NCBI GenBank assembly: GCA_017992605.1
Contig: JAGOOG010000001.1
Span: forward strand, 196,655 to 260,654
Length of the DNA stretch: 64,000 nucleotides
Direction: 5' to 3'
Source: Deltaproteobacteria bacterium
Lineage (GTDB): Bacteria > Desulfobacterota > Desulfomonilia > UBA1062
In this document: positions 45,235 through 53,122 of the stretch, one piece after another
Numbering within the stretch: position 1 is the stretch's first letter
Layout of the letters: each line of letters begins with the position of its first letter
The notes under the pieces: model-generated
Told to the model about the DNA's origin: nothing
Databases searched by the model: none
The model's input: the letters and a program-made list of their open reading frames with translations, nothing else
Position numbers and translations under genes: made by a program

Positions 45235-47928
45235 CTACTGAACTCTCAGGGACAAGGAAACCATGTTCCCGCATTTCCCATTCACCTTGAAGCGGCACCG
45301 CTTGAGGACCTTGATGATGGGGTAGTTCTCGCGGATGGTCTCGGCGGTGACCGAGGTGACGCCCCACTGCCGCGCGAGTTCGATGCTCATCTCCGAAAGC
45401 ATGAAGCCCAGCGTCTTTCTCTGCCATATGTCAGAGATAATTACTGCATACTCTGCTTCTTCCCGGGACATGAGCCGTACAAGACGGGCGATCCCGATGA
45501 CCTTCCTGCTCCGAGAGTCCGATGTTTCAGCGATGATGGCGCACTCGGTATCGGGATCGATGTCGCAGAACCGCTGCGCCCTCTCGGGGCTCGGGCTGAA
45601 TGGGGAAAGAAAACGCAGCCACAGGGATTCCTGGGAACACCCGTTCACGAATTCGGTCCAGAGCTCCTTGTCGCTCGGTTTCAAGAGCCTGAAATGCACG
45701 GGGATGTCGTCCACGTTCAGGGTGCGACCGGTCAGGAACGCTTCCAGTGTTTTCACGATGCCGCGTTGTCGACGCGTGGCGAAGCGGTGCATCTCACCGA
45801 GGACCTCGGCAGCCATTTCGGGGGTAGAGTACACGGGGATGCCGGCCTGCTCCATGCGGATGACGCTGTCCATCATGAATTCCTTGCATGCAACACAGCA
45901 GACCACGGGTTTGCCCCTGTAGTCGAGGTCTTTCATGACGTCCACGAAGTCGCAGAGCTTTTCGCCGGGGATGATGACCATGAAGCTCTGCACCGAACTG
46001 CTCCGTGTTCCCATCTCGAGGATTGTCCTGACCTGTTCGGGCGTCATGGAGAACGAACAATCGACAGGGTTCTGGTTGTTCAGGTAATCAGGCATGAGGG
46101 CGGCGAGTTGTTCTTTCAGCTCGGGATCGAACTCGGAGAGCTTGAGCCCGTTCGAGTAGAGCATGTCGGTTGCTGCCACGCCCAGTGAACCCGTGTAGGT
46201 CACGACCATGACGCCGGGTCCTTTGGGGAGGGGCTGCTTGGAGAAGCCTCGCATGAGGGAGAACAGGTGCTCGTTGTCCCTGGCCCTGATGACCCCGCAC
46301 TGCCTGAACGCGGCGTTGTTGATCTCGTCGTTGCCCGCCAGCGATGCCGTATGAGAAGAAACGGCCTTCTTGCCGGCTTCGGTGCGACCCGTCTTGAGCA
46401 CGATGACCGGCTTCCTGCACGACACCCTTCCTGCGACGTCTGCAAAACGTTTTCCGCTCGAGACATCCTCCATGTACATGGCGATGACATCGATAGTGCT
46501 GTCCTGCCCCATATATTCAAGGAAGTCCGTTTCGCTGATGTCCATCTTGTTCCCGATGGTCGCGACGATACCGAAGTCGAGGATGTTCCTGAGGCCTGCC
46601 AGGATTCCGGCCGCGTATACGCCTGCCTGCGAAATGAGGCCCACGTTGCCTTTCCTGAGGGTGTCCACGATGCCTATGGACTGGACCATGTCGTGGTGGG
46701 TGTTTATGATCCCCGAGCAGTTCGGGCCGAGTATCCTGCATCCATGTTCACGGACTGCGGCGCGGATTCGTTCCTGGGCATGTTTCCCCTCATCGCCGAT
46801 CTCGGCGAAGCCCGCCGACTCGATGACGACGTACCGGATTCCCTTGGAGCAGCAGTCCTGGACCGCCTGGGGCACCATGTCTGCAGGCACGATGATGATG
46901 GCCACGTCCACCTGGTCTTCCAGCTCCAGTATGCTCGGATATGCCTTCACGCCGAGGATGCTCTCCTTCTTCGGATTGATCGGGAACAGTCTGCCCTGGA
47001 AGCCGTGGGAGAGGAGGTTGTGGAACACGTTGTATCCGAGTTTTCCCGGCACATCGGATGCGCCGACGACCGCGATGCTTGCCGGATAGAACATCCCGTG
47101 GAGATCATCGCCCGCCCGCCCGCACGTTCCAGGCTGGTCCTGGCTGCATTCGTCGACGAATATCCGTGCGTCCGCCACCGTGCATCCCGAAGGACAGAGG
47201 AAAACGGGGTTCAGGTCCAGTTCCCTGATCTCGGGGGATCCGGTGACAAGGTCCGATACCTTCACGAGCAGGGTCTTCAGGGCATCGATATCGACGCTCA
47301 TGCCCCGGTAGCCCCTCAGGAGGGCGCTTCCCCTGATCTCCTCCATCATCTCCAGGGCGCCCTCCTCGGTAATGGGCAGGATCCTGAAGGTGATGTCCTT
47401 GAGGACCTCAACGAAAACACCCCCCAAACCGAACATGATGACAGGGCCGAAATTCGGGTCGCGGGTCACGCCGACAATGGCCTCGATGCCCTGCCTGAGC
47501 ATCTTCTGGACCGACACGCCCATGACGTGGCGACCACTGAAGCTGCTCATGATATCACGGAAGGCCCGCCGTACTTCCCGCTCATTCCTGAGGTTCAGCT
47601 TGACCCCGCCACAATCGGTCTTGTGGGTCAGATCGGGGGAGACGATCTTCAGGACCAGCGGGTAACCAAGCATCCTTCCCTTCTCAACGGCATCGTCCTC
47701 GGATGTGGCAATGAGACCGCCGGACGTTTCTATGCCCATGGACTCGAGGATGGTTTTGCATTCGTGCTCCATGAGGCAGGTTCTCTTCTCGCGCAAGGCC
47801 CGAGTTATGATGGCCTTCTTGTCCGAATACTGTGGACCCCTGATATCGGCGAACCGTATGGTGCCCGGAGACGTCTGTTCCCATGAGATGAACTCGGGTA
47901 TTTCCGCCAGGAGAACGCTTCTGTTCAT
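45235..47928 (-). CDS. Pat-type protein acetyltransferase with ADP-forming acyl-CoA synthetase domains in permuted order
   Basis: A protein of 897 residues from ATG 47928, with GGGGGTG upstream; GTG 47937 is also in frame. An ATP-grasp domain comes first (about 30-255, with GLGGVFVEVLKD). A CoA-binding Rossmann domain follows (about 280-410, IAVVGASDVPGKLGYNVFHNL), then the ligase domain with SSHTASLAG near 527. A GNAT acetyltransferase ends the protein (about 750-890). In enterobacterial Pat the ATP-grasp part lies after the ligase part. The active-site His of true ADP-forming synthetases is kept, so ligase activity is possible. Convergent with acs, its probable target. Confidence 0.85.
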   Translation of the reverse strand: MNRSVLLAEIPEFISWEQTSPGTIRFADIRGPQYSDKKAIITRALREKRTCLMEHECKTILESMGIETSGGLIATSEDDAVEKGRMLGYPLVLKIVSPDLTHKTDCGGVKLNLRNEREVRRAFRDIMSSFSGRHVMGVSVQKMLRQGIEAIVGVTRDPNFGPVIMFGLGGVFVEVLKDITFRILPITEEGALEMMEEIRGSALLRGYRGMSVDIDALKTLLVKVSDLVTGSPEIRELDLNPVFLCPSGCTVADARIFVDECSQDQPGTCGRAGDDLHGMFYPASIAVVGASDVPGKLGYNVFHNLLSHGFQGRLFPINPKKESILGVKAYPSILELEDQVDVAIIIVPADMVPQAVQDCCSKGIRYVVIESAGFAEIGDEGKHAQERIRAAVREHGCRILGPNCSGIINTHHDMVQSIGIVDTLRKGNVGLISQAGVYAAGILAGLRNILDFGIVATIGNKMDISETDFLEYMGQDSTIDVIAMYMEDVSSGKRFADVAGRVSCRKPVIVLKTGRTEAGKKAVSSHTASLAGNDEINNAAFRQCGVIRARDNEHLFSLMRGFSKQPLPKGPGVMVVTYTGSLGVAATDMLYSNGLKLSEFDPELKEQLAALMPDYLNNQNPVDCSFSMTPEQVRTILEMGTRSSSVQSFMVIIPGEKLCDFVDVMKDLDYRGKPVVCCVACKEFMMDSVIRMEQAGIPVYSTPEMAAEVLGEMHRFATRRQRGIVKTLEAFLTGRTLNVDDIPVHFRLLKPSDKELWTEFVNGCSQESLWLRFLSPFSPSPERAQRFCDIDPDTECAIIAETSDSRSRKVIGIARLVRLMSREEAEYAVIISDIWQRKTLGFMLSEMSIELARQWGVTSVTAETIRENYPIIKVLKRCRFKVNGKCGNMVSLSLRVQ

Positions 47929-48074
47929 GTGTTTCACCCCCGCATAAAGGTTTTCACAGCTGAGAAGAGTCGTATCTCACTTGTCCTTATCACAGTGATC
48001 AGACACGTGATATCGGCGCTCGCCCCGATTTCATGTCGGATCGCGGGTGCCGAGATGCAGGAGATCGTCTGACA

Positions 48075-48080
48075 ATTATA
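48075..48080 (-). promoter_or_regulatory. possible -10 box for the acetyltransferase gene
   Basis: TATAAT on the minus strand in an AT-rich patch of about 40 bp. No good -35 is found at the usual spacing. The gap from 47929 to 48153 holds this patch and the terminator below, and no gene that I can support. Confidence 0.3.
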
Positions 48081-48116
48081 TGTATATTGACTTACAATAA
48101 AACCACAGTGACGACC

Positions 48117-48142
48117 TCCTCCCGGGAGCAGGGCCGGGAGGA
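48117..48142 (-). terminator. hairpin after the response-regulator gene
   Basis: TCCTCCCGG and CCGGGAGGA form a 9-bp stem with an 8-base loop, 11 bp after the stop codon. A TTTTATT stretch follows about 13 bp later on the minus strand, so termination is likely but not classical. Confidence 0.6.
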
Positions 48143-48153
48143 AGAACCGCGTG

Positions 48154-48789
48154 TCAGGAATCGAGCAGGTGGTTGTTCACCGCATAGAGAGTGAGTTCAG
48201 CGTTTTTTGTCATGCCCATCTTCTCCATGATGCGGGTACGATAGGTGCTGACGGTCTTGACGCTCAGGCACAGCTCACCGGCTATCTCCCCGACTGATTT
48301 ACCCGATGCCAGCATCAGCATGACCTGGTGCTCGCGATTCGAGAGCGTTTCATGCCGCAACTTCGTCGAGCTTGAATCGAGTTCGAAGGCCAGTTTTTCG
48401 GCAAGGGACGCAGTGACGTACTTGCCCCCCCGCGCCACCTTCCTGATGGCACCGATGAGCTCCTGGGGAGCACTGGCCTTGGTAAGGTATCCCGACGCAC
48501 CGGAACGGAGCGCCCTGACGGCATACTGTTCTTCTGGGTGCATGCTCAGGATGAGGACGGGAAGCCTCGGCTTGTGTTTCAGGATGTCTTCGAGGGTCTC
48601 GAGGCCACCCCTGCCGGGCATGGAGATGTCGAGCAGGATAACATCGAAGTCGCCCCGGAGCGCCTTCTCCAGTGCCTCCTGTCCATCCCCCGCCTCATCT
48701 TCGACGACGATGTCCTCCAGGTTCGAGAGGATCTGCTTCACCCCTTCCCGAACGACGATATGGTCGTCGGCCACGAGGATGCGTATCAT
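48154..48789 (-). CDS. NarL/FixJ-type response regulator
   Basis: A protein of 211 residues. The receiver domain has the acidic pair near 8-9 (VADDH), the phosphate-accepting Asp in ILLDISMPG near 54, and Lys in YLTKASAP near 103. The C-terminal LuxR-type helix-turn-helix reads LSNREHQVMLMLASGKSVGEIAGELCLSVKTVSTYRTRIMEKMG. Its gene is 1 bp from the kinase gene, so the two are a cognate pair. The signal and targets are unknown; nearby acs and Pat genes make acetate metabolism one possibility. Confidence 0.95.
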   Translation of the reverse strand: MIRILVADDHIVVREGVKQILSNLEDIVVEDEAGDGQEALEKALRGDFDVILLDISMPGRGGLETLEDILKHKPRLPVLILSMHPEEQYAVRALRSGASGYLTKASAPQELIGAIRKVARGGKYVTASLAEKLAFELDSSSTKLRHETLSNREHQVMLMLASGKSVGEIAGELCLSVKTVSTYRTRIMEKMGMTKNAELTLYAVNNHLLDS

Positions 48790-48790
48790 A

Positions 48791-49933
48791 TCAGGTCTCT
48801 CCTTCCGGCAGGGGAATGGAGACCGCCACCGTCGTGCCCCGGCCGCTCTTTGAGGTGATCCTGACCGTACCCTTGAGCAGGTTCACCCGCTCGCGGATTC
48901 CAATGATGCCGAAGGACCCCGAGTTCTCGATCTGTGCGCGCGTTATACCCCTGCCGTTGTCGGCTACCTCGAGGAAGAGTTCATTCCTGTCCTGGATGAG
49001 GCGAATCCACGCCATGGTCGCACGTGCATGCCGGGCGACGTTGGTGAGCGCCTCCTGGGTGATGCGGAAAAGTGTGGTTGCGAGCTCCTTGTCGATGAGG
49101 GCGTCTCTGCAGTCGACGAAGGCCTCGCAGCGGACCCCCGACCTGCCTTCGAAATCCTCTGCGAGCCATTCGACAGCGGCGGTCAGCCCGAGATCGTCCA
49201 GCACGGTCGGCCTCAGCTCGGTCATGATCCGATGCACGCTCTCGATGGTCGCGTCGATGAGCGTGGACATGCGCCTCGTCTTCTCCTTCAACGAGGTCAA
49301 GCCCTCTGGAAGCTGGCTTCCAAGCCAGGAAATGTCCATCTGCAGGGCGGTCAGCGACTGACCGAGTTCATCGTGAATCTCTCGTGCGATGCGCGTGCTC
49401 TCCTTCTCGCGGATGGTCTGGAGGTGCATCGAGAGATTGCGGAGCTGTTCCCGCGACGTCTCGAGCTCTTCCTCTGCGCGCCTCTTCTCGGTGATGTCCT
49501 CGTAGGTGATGACGATCCGTTGTTCCACGAGCTTTTCGCCTATACGGGCCGCCCTCATCCTGCAGAGTATATCCCTCCCATCCTTTCTCCTGCAGTGAAA
49601 CTCGTTCACAAAGGTCCGCTGCCGCGACAGGGTGGTGTAGAAGTACCGGGCGATCTCTTCCGATTCCTTCTCGTTGCGGTAGAAGAGGGAGACGCTCCTG
49701 CCGATGAGCTCTTCGCGGTGCCAGCCGAACGTCTGTTTCACTGCATTGTTGGCGAAGATGATCCTGCGGTTGTGGAGCCCCACGATGGCCTGTGGTACCG
49801 CATCAAGGATGGATGACTCCAGGGCGGCAAGCTCCCTGAGATTCATCCCGGGGTGGTCCTGCTCCAGGGTGTTAACGGGAGTGCCGAGGATGACGCTCTT
49901 CTGACTGATTCTGCCTGGGTCGTCGGTTCCCAT
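48791..49933 (-). CDS. PAS-domain sensor histidine kinase (HisKA_3, NarX/DegS type)
   Basis: A protein of 380 residues. A PAS domain spans about 35-155 (AVPQAIVGLHNRRIIFANNAVKQTFGW) with its C-terminal cap. The dimer/phosphoacceptor helix holds the His in AREIHDELGQSLTALQ near 190. ATP-binding boxes are ALTNVARHARA (N box), VADNGRGI and SFGIIGIRERV. No membrane segment is visible, so it is a cytoplasmic sensor. The PAS lacks an obvious haem or flavin Cys/His motif that I can name. It is the first gene of the pair. Confidence 0.92.
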   Translation of the reverse strand: MGTDDPGRISQKSVILGTPVNTLEQDHPGMNLRELAALESSILDAVPQAIVGLHNRRIIFANNAVKQTFGWHREELIGRSVSLFYRNEKESEEIARYFYTTLSRQRTFVNEFHCRRKDGRDILCRMRAARIGEKLVEQRIVITYEDITEKRRAEEELETSREQLRNLSMHLQTIREKESTRIAREIHDELGQSLTALQMDISWLGSQLPEGLTSLKEKTRRMSTLIDATIESVHRIMTELRPTVLDDLGLTAAVEWLAEDFEGRSGVRCEAFVDCRDALIDKELATTLFRITQEALTNVARHARATMAWIRLIQDRNELFLEVADNGRGITRAQIENSGSFGIIGIRERVNLLKGTVRITSKSGRGTTVAVSIPLPEGET

Positions 49934-50155
49934 AAGCTGCCTTAATCACACCTGATGTATTCGCGACATACAAGATCGCACAGTGAAGACTGCCCCCCAC
50001 GGGGGAACCGGTCATGGACATGAAAACCCTATGACAAAGAAAGCAGGAGGTCAAGGGAGAACATCGGGGCAACGTCATTGCGCGGCCGTGGCGCGTTCGC
50101 TGAGGATCACCGAATTCATGGCTTTATGATGCTGCATCCGACACGGGCATATTGA

Positions 50156-50165
50156 ACAATATTGT
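50156..50165. promoter_or_regulatory. ACAATATTGT palindrome, copy 3 (upstream of glutamate synthase genes)
   Basis: The context is TTGAACAATATTGTTTCA, in which the right arm extends further than in copies 1 and 2. Its centre is about 175 bp upstream of the -12 element of the promoter at 50322, about twice the distance at amtB. Confidence 0.6.
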
Positions 50166-50321
50166 TTCATATCGGGCGCGGTGGACAAGAACGGATCGTT
50201 CGGACGGGATCGTCACGGCTGGGAAACACGCACTACGAGAGGCACCCGCTTCCTTTACTCGAATGAATTCACGATGGATGTTAAGACGAATGACGATGTT
50301 CGTCGCTCACCTGTCATCCCA

Positions 50322-50337
50322 TGGCATACTTCTGGCT
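50322..50337 (+). promoter_or_regulatory. sigma-54-like promoter of the glutamate synthase operon
   Basis: TGGCAT-ACTTC-TGGCT keeps GG and GC separated by 10 bases. There are two mismatches to the consensus. The predicted start near 50348 gives a leader of about 28 nt to GTG 50376, similar to amtB. Confidence 0.6.
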
Positions 50338-50375
50338 TTGTACACGATCAAAAATAACACACAGGAGGAACAAAC

Positions 50376-51506
50376 GTGTGCCGCTTGTTCGCCATCACCA
50401 GTGAGGATGCACTCTCCCCCATGGTGGCCATACGGGCGCTGGACGTCATGAAGGAAGGTCACGACGGCTCGGGGGTGGGGCTGCTCATGACCGATCTCGG
50501 CGGCGACCTGGAGCAGTTCAGGGGGTCCCCCATCATGTCAGGGATTTTTTCCCAGGAAGGAATCAAGAAACTCGACCGGTACATGATGGAACTCGGTCTT
50601 CTCACCAAGTTCAAGTTGTCCATACGACCTTCGAGCGCGCCACCCGAGGGTACCCCGCGTCGGGACGTCTACCTCATCAGGGTTTATGAGTACCCGTATG
50701 AATGGGAGGGGTTGTCAGAGGTTGAAATCGCGTCGCGGCTCATGCACATACGGGTAGACCTGCGGAAGTTGGGCGAAGAGGACCAGTCCATGATGGTCTT
50801 TTCATTCTGGCCGGACACCATCATGATCAAGGAGGTCGGTGACCCCGTGGCGGTGGCGGAGTACCTCGGACTCGACCGGCAGGAGCTCAAGGCCAGGGTC
50901 CTGCTTGCCCAGGGTCGCCAGAACACGAATTACGCCATCACCCTGTATGCCTGCCACCCCTTCTTCATCCAGGGTTATGCCACCATGACCAACGGCGAGA
51001 ACACGGCATTCATTCCGAACAAGGAGTATCTCATGTCCCGCGGATACTCCGGGTACATGGGCTACCAGTCGGACTCCGAGGTCTTCACGCACATTCTCCA
51101 CTATACCAGGAACATCCTCGGCCTCGGCCTCGAGGAATACAAGCACGTGATCACCCCGCTCAAGGACGAGGAACTCATGCGCCACCCGGAGGCGTCTTTT
51201 CTGCGCAACCTGAAGCACTCCTGCAGGTTTCTCACGACCGACGGGCCCAACTGCGTCATCGGGTGCCTGCCCGACAGGACCCTGTTCATGGTCCAGGACA
51301 GCAAAAAACTCAGGCCCGGAGTCGTCGGGGGCAGGCCGGGCATGTTCGCCTTCTCGTCGGAGATGTGCGGACTGGATAAGGCCATACCGGACAGAGACAG
51401 GAAACTGGAGTACCAGCCCATGAAGTACGACGTGGCGTATGTCGACGCCGCGCGAGCGGAGATACGGAAATGGAACCAGTGGGAACCCTGCACCCTTCCT
51501 CACTGA
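50376..51506 (+). CDS. glutamate synthase, glutaminase domain as separate subunit (GltB1-like)
   Basis: A protein of 376 residues from GTG 50376, 6 bp after AGGAGG. The class II amidotransferase nucleophile is Cys2 (MCRLFAI), exposed by removal of the initiator Met. KEGHDGSGVGLLM near 26-38 fits the glutamine-binding motif. The rest corresponds to the first domain of the large glutamate synthase subunit, which archaea and some anaerobes encode separately. It should release ammonia from glutamine and pass it to the FMN subunit encoded next, with which it overlaps by 37 bp. Confidence 0.85.
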   Translation: MCRLFAITSEDALSPMVAIRALDVMKEGHDGSGVGLLMTDLGGDLEQFRGSPIMSGIFSQEGIKKLDRYMMELGLLTKFKLSIRPSSAPPEGTPRRDVYLIRVYEYPYEWEGLSEVEIASRLMHIRVDLRKLGEEDQSMMVFSFWPDTIMIKEVGDPVAVAEYLGLDRQELKARVLLAQGRQNTNYAITLYACHPFFIQGYATMTNGENTAFIPNKEYLMSRGYSGYMGYQSDSEVFTHILHYTRNILGLGLEEYKHVITPLKDEELMRHPEASFLRNLKHSCRFLTTDGPNCVIGCLPDRTLFMVQDSKKLRPGVVGGRPGMFAFSSEMCGLDKAIPDRDRKLEYQPMKYDVAYVDAARAEIRKWNQWEPCTLPH

Positions 51507-53104
51507 GCACCCGGGACCTGCCCTGGCGAGTTCTTTGGAACAAGGACAGGTGCACCCTGTGTGGCAGGTGCACCTCCGCGTGCCCGGTACGTGCCATCGA
51601 ACTGGGCGTGCACCGGAAGCGCACCCTCGATGTCCCCGTGGGGCTCGCAGTGAAACCCTCGAACCTTTATCAGGTCTATCACGGAATCGATCAGACGAGT
51701 GATCCCGCGCGGGCATGTATCGGATGCGGACTCTGCACGCAGGTTTGCCCCAACGACGCAATCTGCCCGGTCCACAGCGAAGAGATCGACAAGCTCAGAT
51801 TCCATGTCAACAAAGGCGGAGAGCCGAGGAGGAGAGGCGGACGGAGAAATGATCCCGGGAGCATCCTGGACCGCATCAAGTTCATCAGGATCTCCATGCT
51901 CACGGACCCTGCCCTGGATGCAGGGAGGCACGAGTTCGAAATCAGGACGCTGCTGGGCCGAATACTCCCACCCGAGGAGCTTCTCAGCGCATCCCGGGAG
52001 AACGCCTGGATACCGCCGGTGCGCGAGATCTATCCCCTTGTGGTCGGGGGCATGTCCTTCGGCGCACTTTCTCCCACCATGTGGGAAGGGCTCCAGATGG
52101 GGGTCGCCTACCTGAACGAGGAACTCGGCATGCCGGTGAGGATGTGCACCGGTGAGGGCGGATGCCCCCCGCGGCTGCTCAAATCCAGGTTCCTCAGATA
52201 CGTAATCCTCCAGATCGCCAGCGGATACTTCGGCTGGGACGAGATCATCCATGCGCTGCCGGAGATGAAGGAGGACCCCTGTGCCATAGAGATCAAGTAC
52301 GGGCAGGGCGCCAAGCCAGGCGACGGCGGCCTGCTCATGTGGTACAAGGTCAACAGGCTCATCGCGGCCATACGCGGTGTCCCCGCGGGCGTGAACCTCC
52401 CGTCGCCCCCAACGCACCAGACCAAGTATTCCATCGAGGAGTCGGTGGCCAAGATGATCCAGTCCATGTACATGGCATGGGGATTCAGGGTGCCCGTGTA
52501 CCCCAAGATATCGGCCACCACGACATCATTGGCCGTGCTGAACAACCTCGCGCGAAATCCTTATGCCGCGGCCCTGGCCATCGACGGAGAGGACGGCGGC
52601 ACCGGAGCCGCCTACAATGTCTCCATGAACCACATGGGGCACCCCATCGCCAGCAGCGTCAGGGACGCCTATCTCACCCTGGTGAAGATCGGCAAGCAGA
52701 ATGAAATTCCCCTGTTCGCAGGAGGGGGTGTCGGCAAGAACGGGAATCTCGCAGCCAACGCGGCAGCGCTCATCATGCTCGGCGCAAGCGGGGTCCAGGT
52801 GGGCAAGTACGTCATGCAGGCAGCCGGGGGATGCGTGGGGTCCGAGTCGGACAGGTGCAATATCTGCAATATCGGCCTGTGCCCCAAAGGCATAACCTCG
52901 CAGGATCCGCGGATCTATCGGCGGCTCGACCCAGAAGACGTGGCCCAGCGGCTCGTGGATGTCTTCCTGAGCTTCGACGTCGAACTCAAGAAGATACTCG
53001 CTCCGCTCGGCAGGTCCACCGCCCTGCCCATCGGGATGTCCGACGCCATCGGTATCGACGACCGCGATGCCGCAGAGCGTCTGAACATACGCTATGTGGT
53101 CTAG
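51470..53104 (+). CDS. glutamate synthase, ferredoxin + FMN-binding synthase subunit (GltB2-like)
   Basis: A protein of 544 residues. Two [4Fe-4S] ferredoxin motifs open it: CTLCGRCTSACPV near 24-36 and CIGCGLCTQVCPN near 83-95. The FMN barrel follows: GMSFGALSPTMWEG near 190, GEGGCPP near 227, PKISATTTS near 345, and DGEDGGTGAA near 375. The [3Fe-4S] ligands lie in CNICNIGLCPKGI near 463-475. It joins 2-oxoglutarate with ammonia and reduces the product to glutamate. The N-terminal ferredoxin part may accept electrons from the third subunit. Confidence 0.9.
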   Translation: MEPVGTLHPSSLSTRDLPWRVLWNKDRCTLCGRCTSACPVRAIELGVHRKRTLDVPVGLAVKPSNLYQVYHGIDQTSDPARACIGCGLCTQVCPNDAICPVHSEEIDKLRFHVNKGGEPRRRGGRRNDPGSILDRIKFIRISMLTDPALDAGRHEFEIRTLLGRILPPEELLSASRENAWIPPVREIYPLVVGGMSFGALSPTMWEGLQMGVAYLNEELGMPVRMCTGEGGCPPRLLKSRFLRYVILQIASGYFGWDEIIHALPEMKEDPCAIEIKYGQGAKPGDGGLLMWYKVNRLIAAIRGVPAGVNLPSPPTHQTKYSIEESVAKMIQSMYMAWGFRVPVYPKISATTTSLAVLNNLARNPYAAALAIDGEDGGTGAAYNVSMNHMGHPIASSVRDAYLTLVKIGKQNEIPLFAGGGVGKNGNLAANAAALIMLGASGVQVGKYVMQAAGGCVGSESDRCNICNIGLCPKGITSQDPRIYRRLDPEDVAQRLVDVFLSFDVELKKILAPLGRSTALPIGMSDAIGIDDRDAAERLNIRYVV

Positions 53105-53122
53105 AGGGAGCCCCGAAACGAG

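Larger units (their letters stand above)
49934..50375. other. 442-bp divergent regulatory region
   Basis: Between the sensor kinase and the glutamate synthase genes. It holds an inverted repeat, TGTAT-N7-ATACA, at 49956-49972 near the kinase start. It also holds the ACAATATTGT palindrome at 50156-50165 and a sigma-54-like promoter at 50322-50337. No open frame here has a ribosome site and protein-like composition. Confidence 0.6.
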
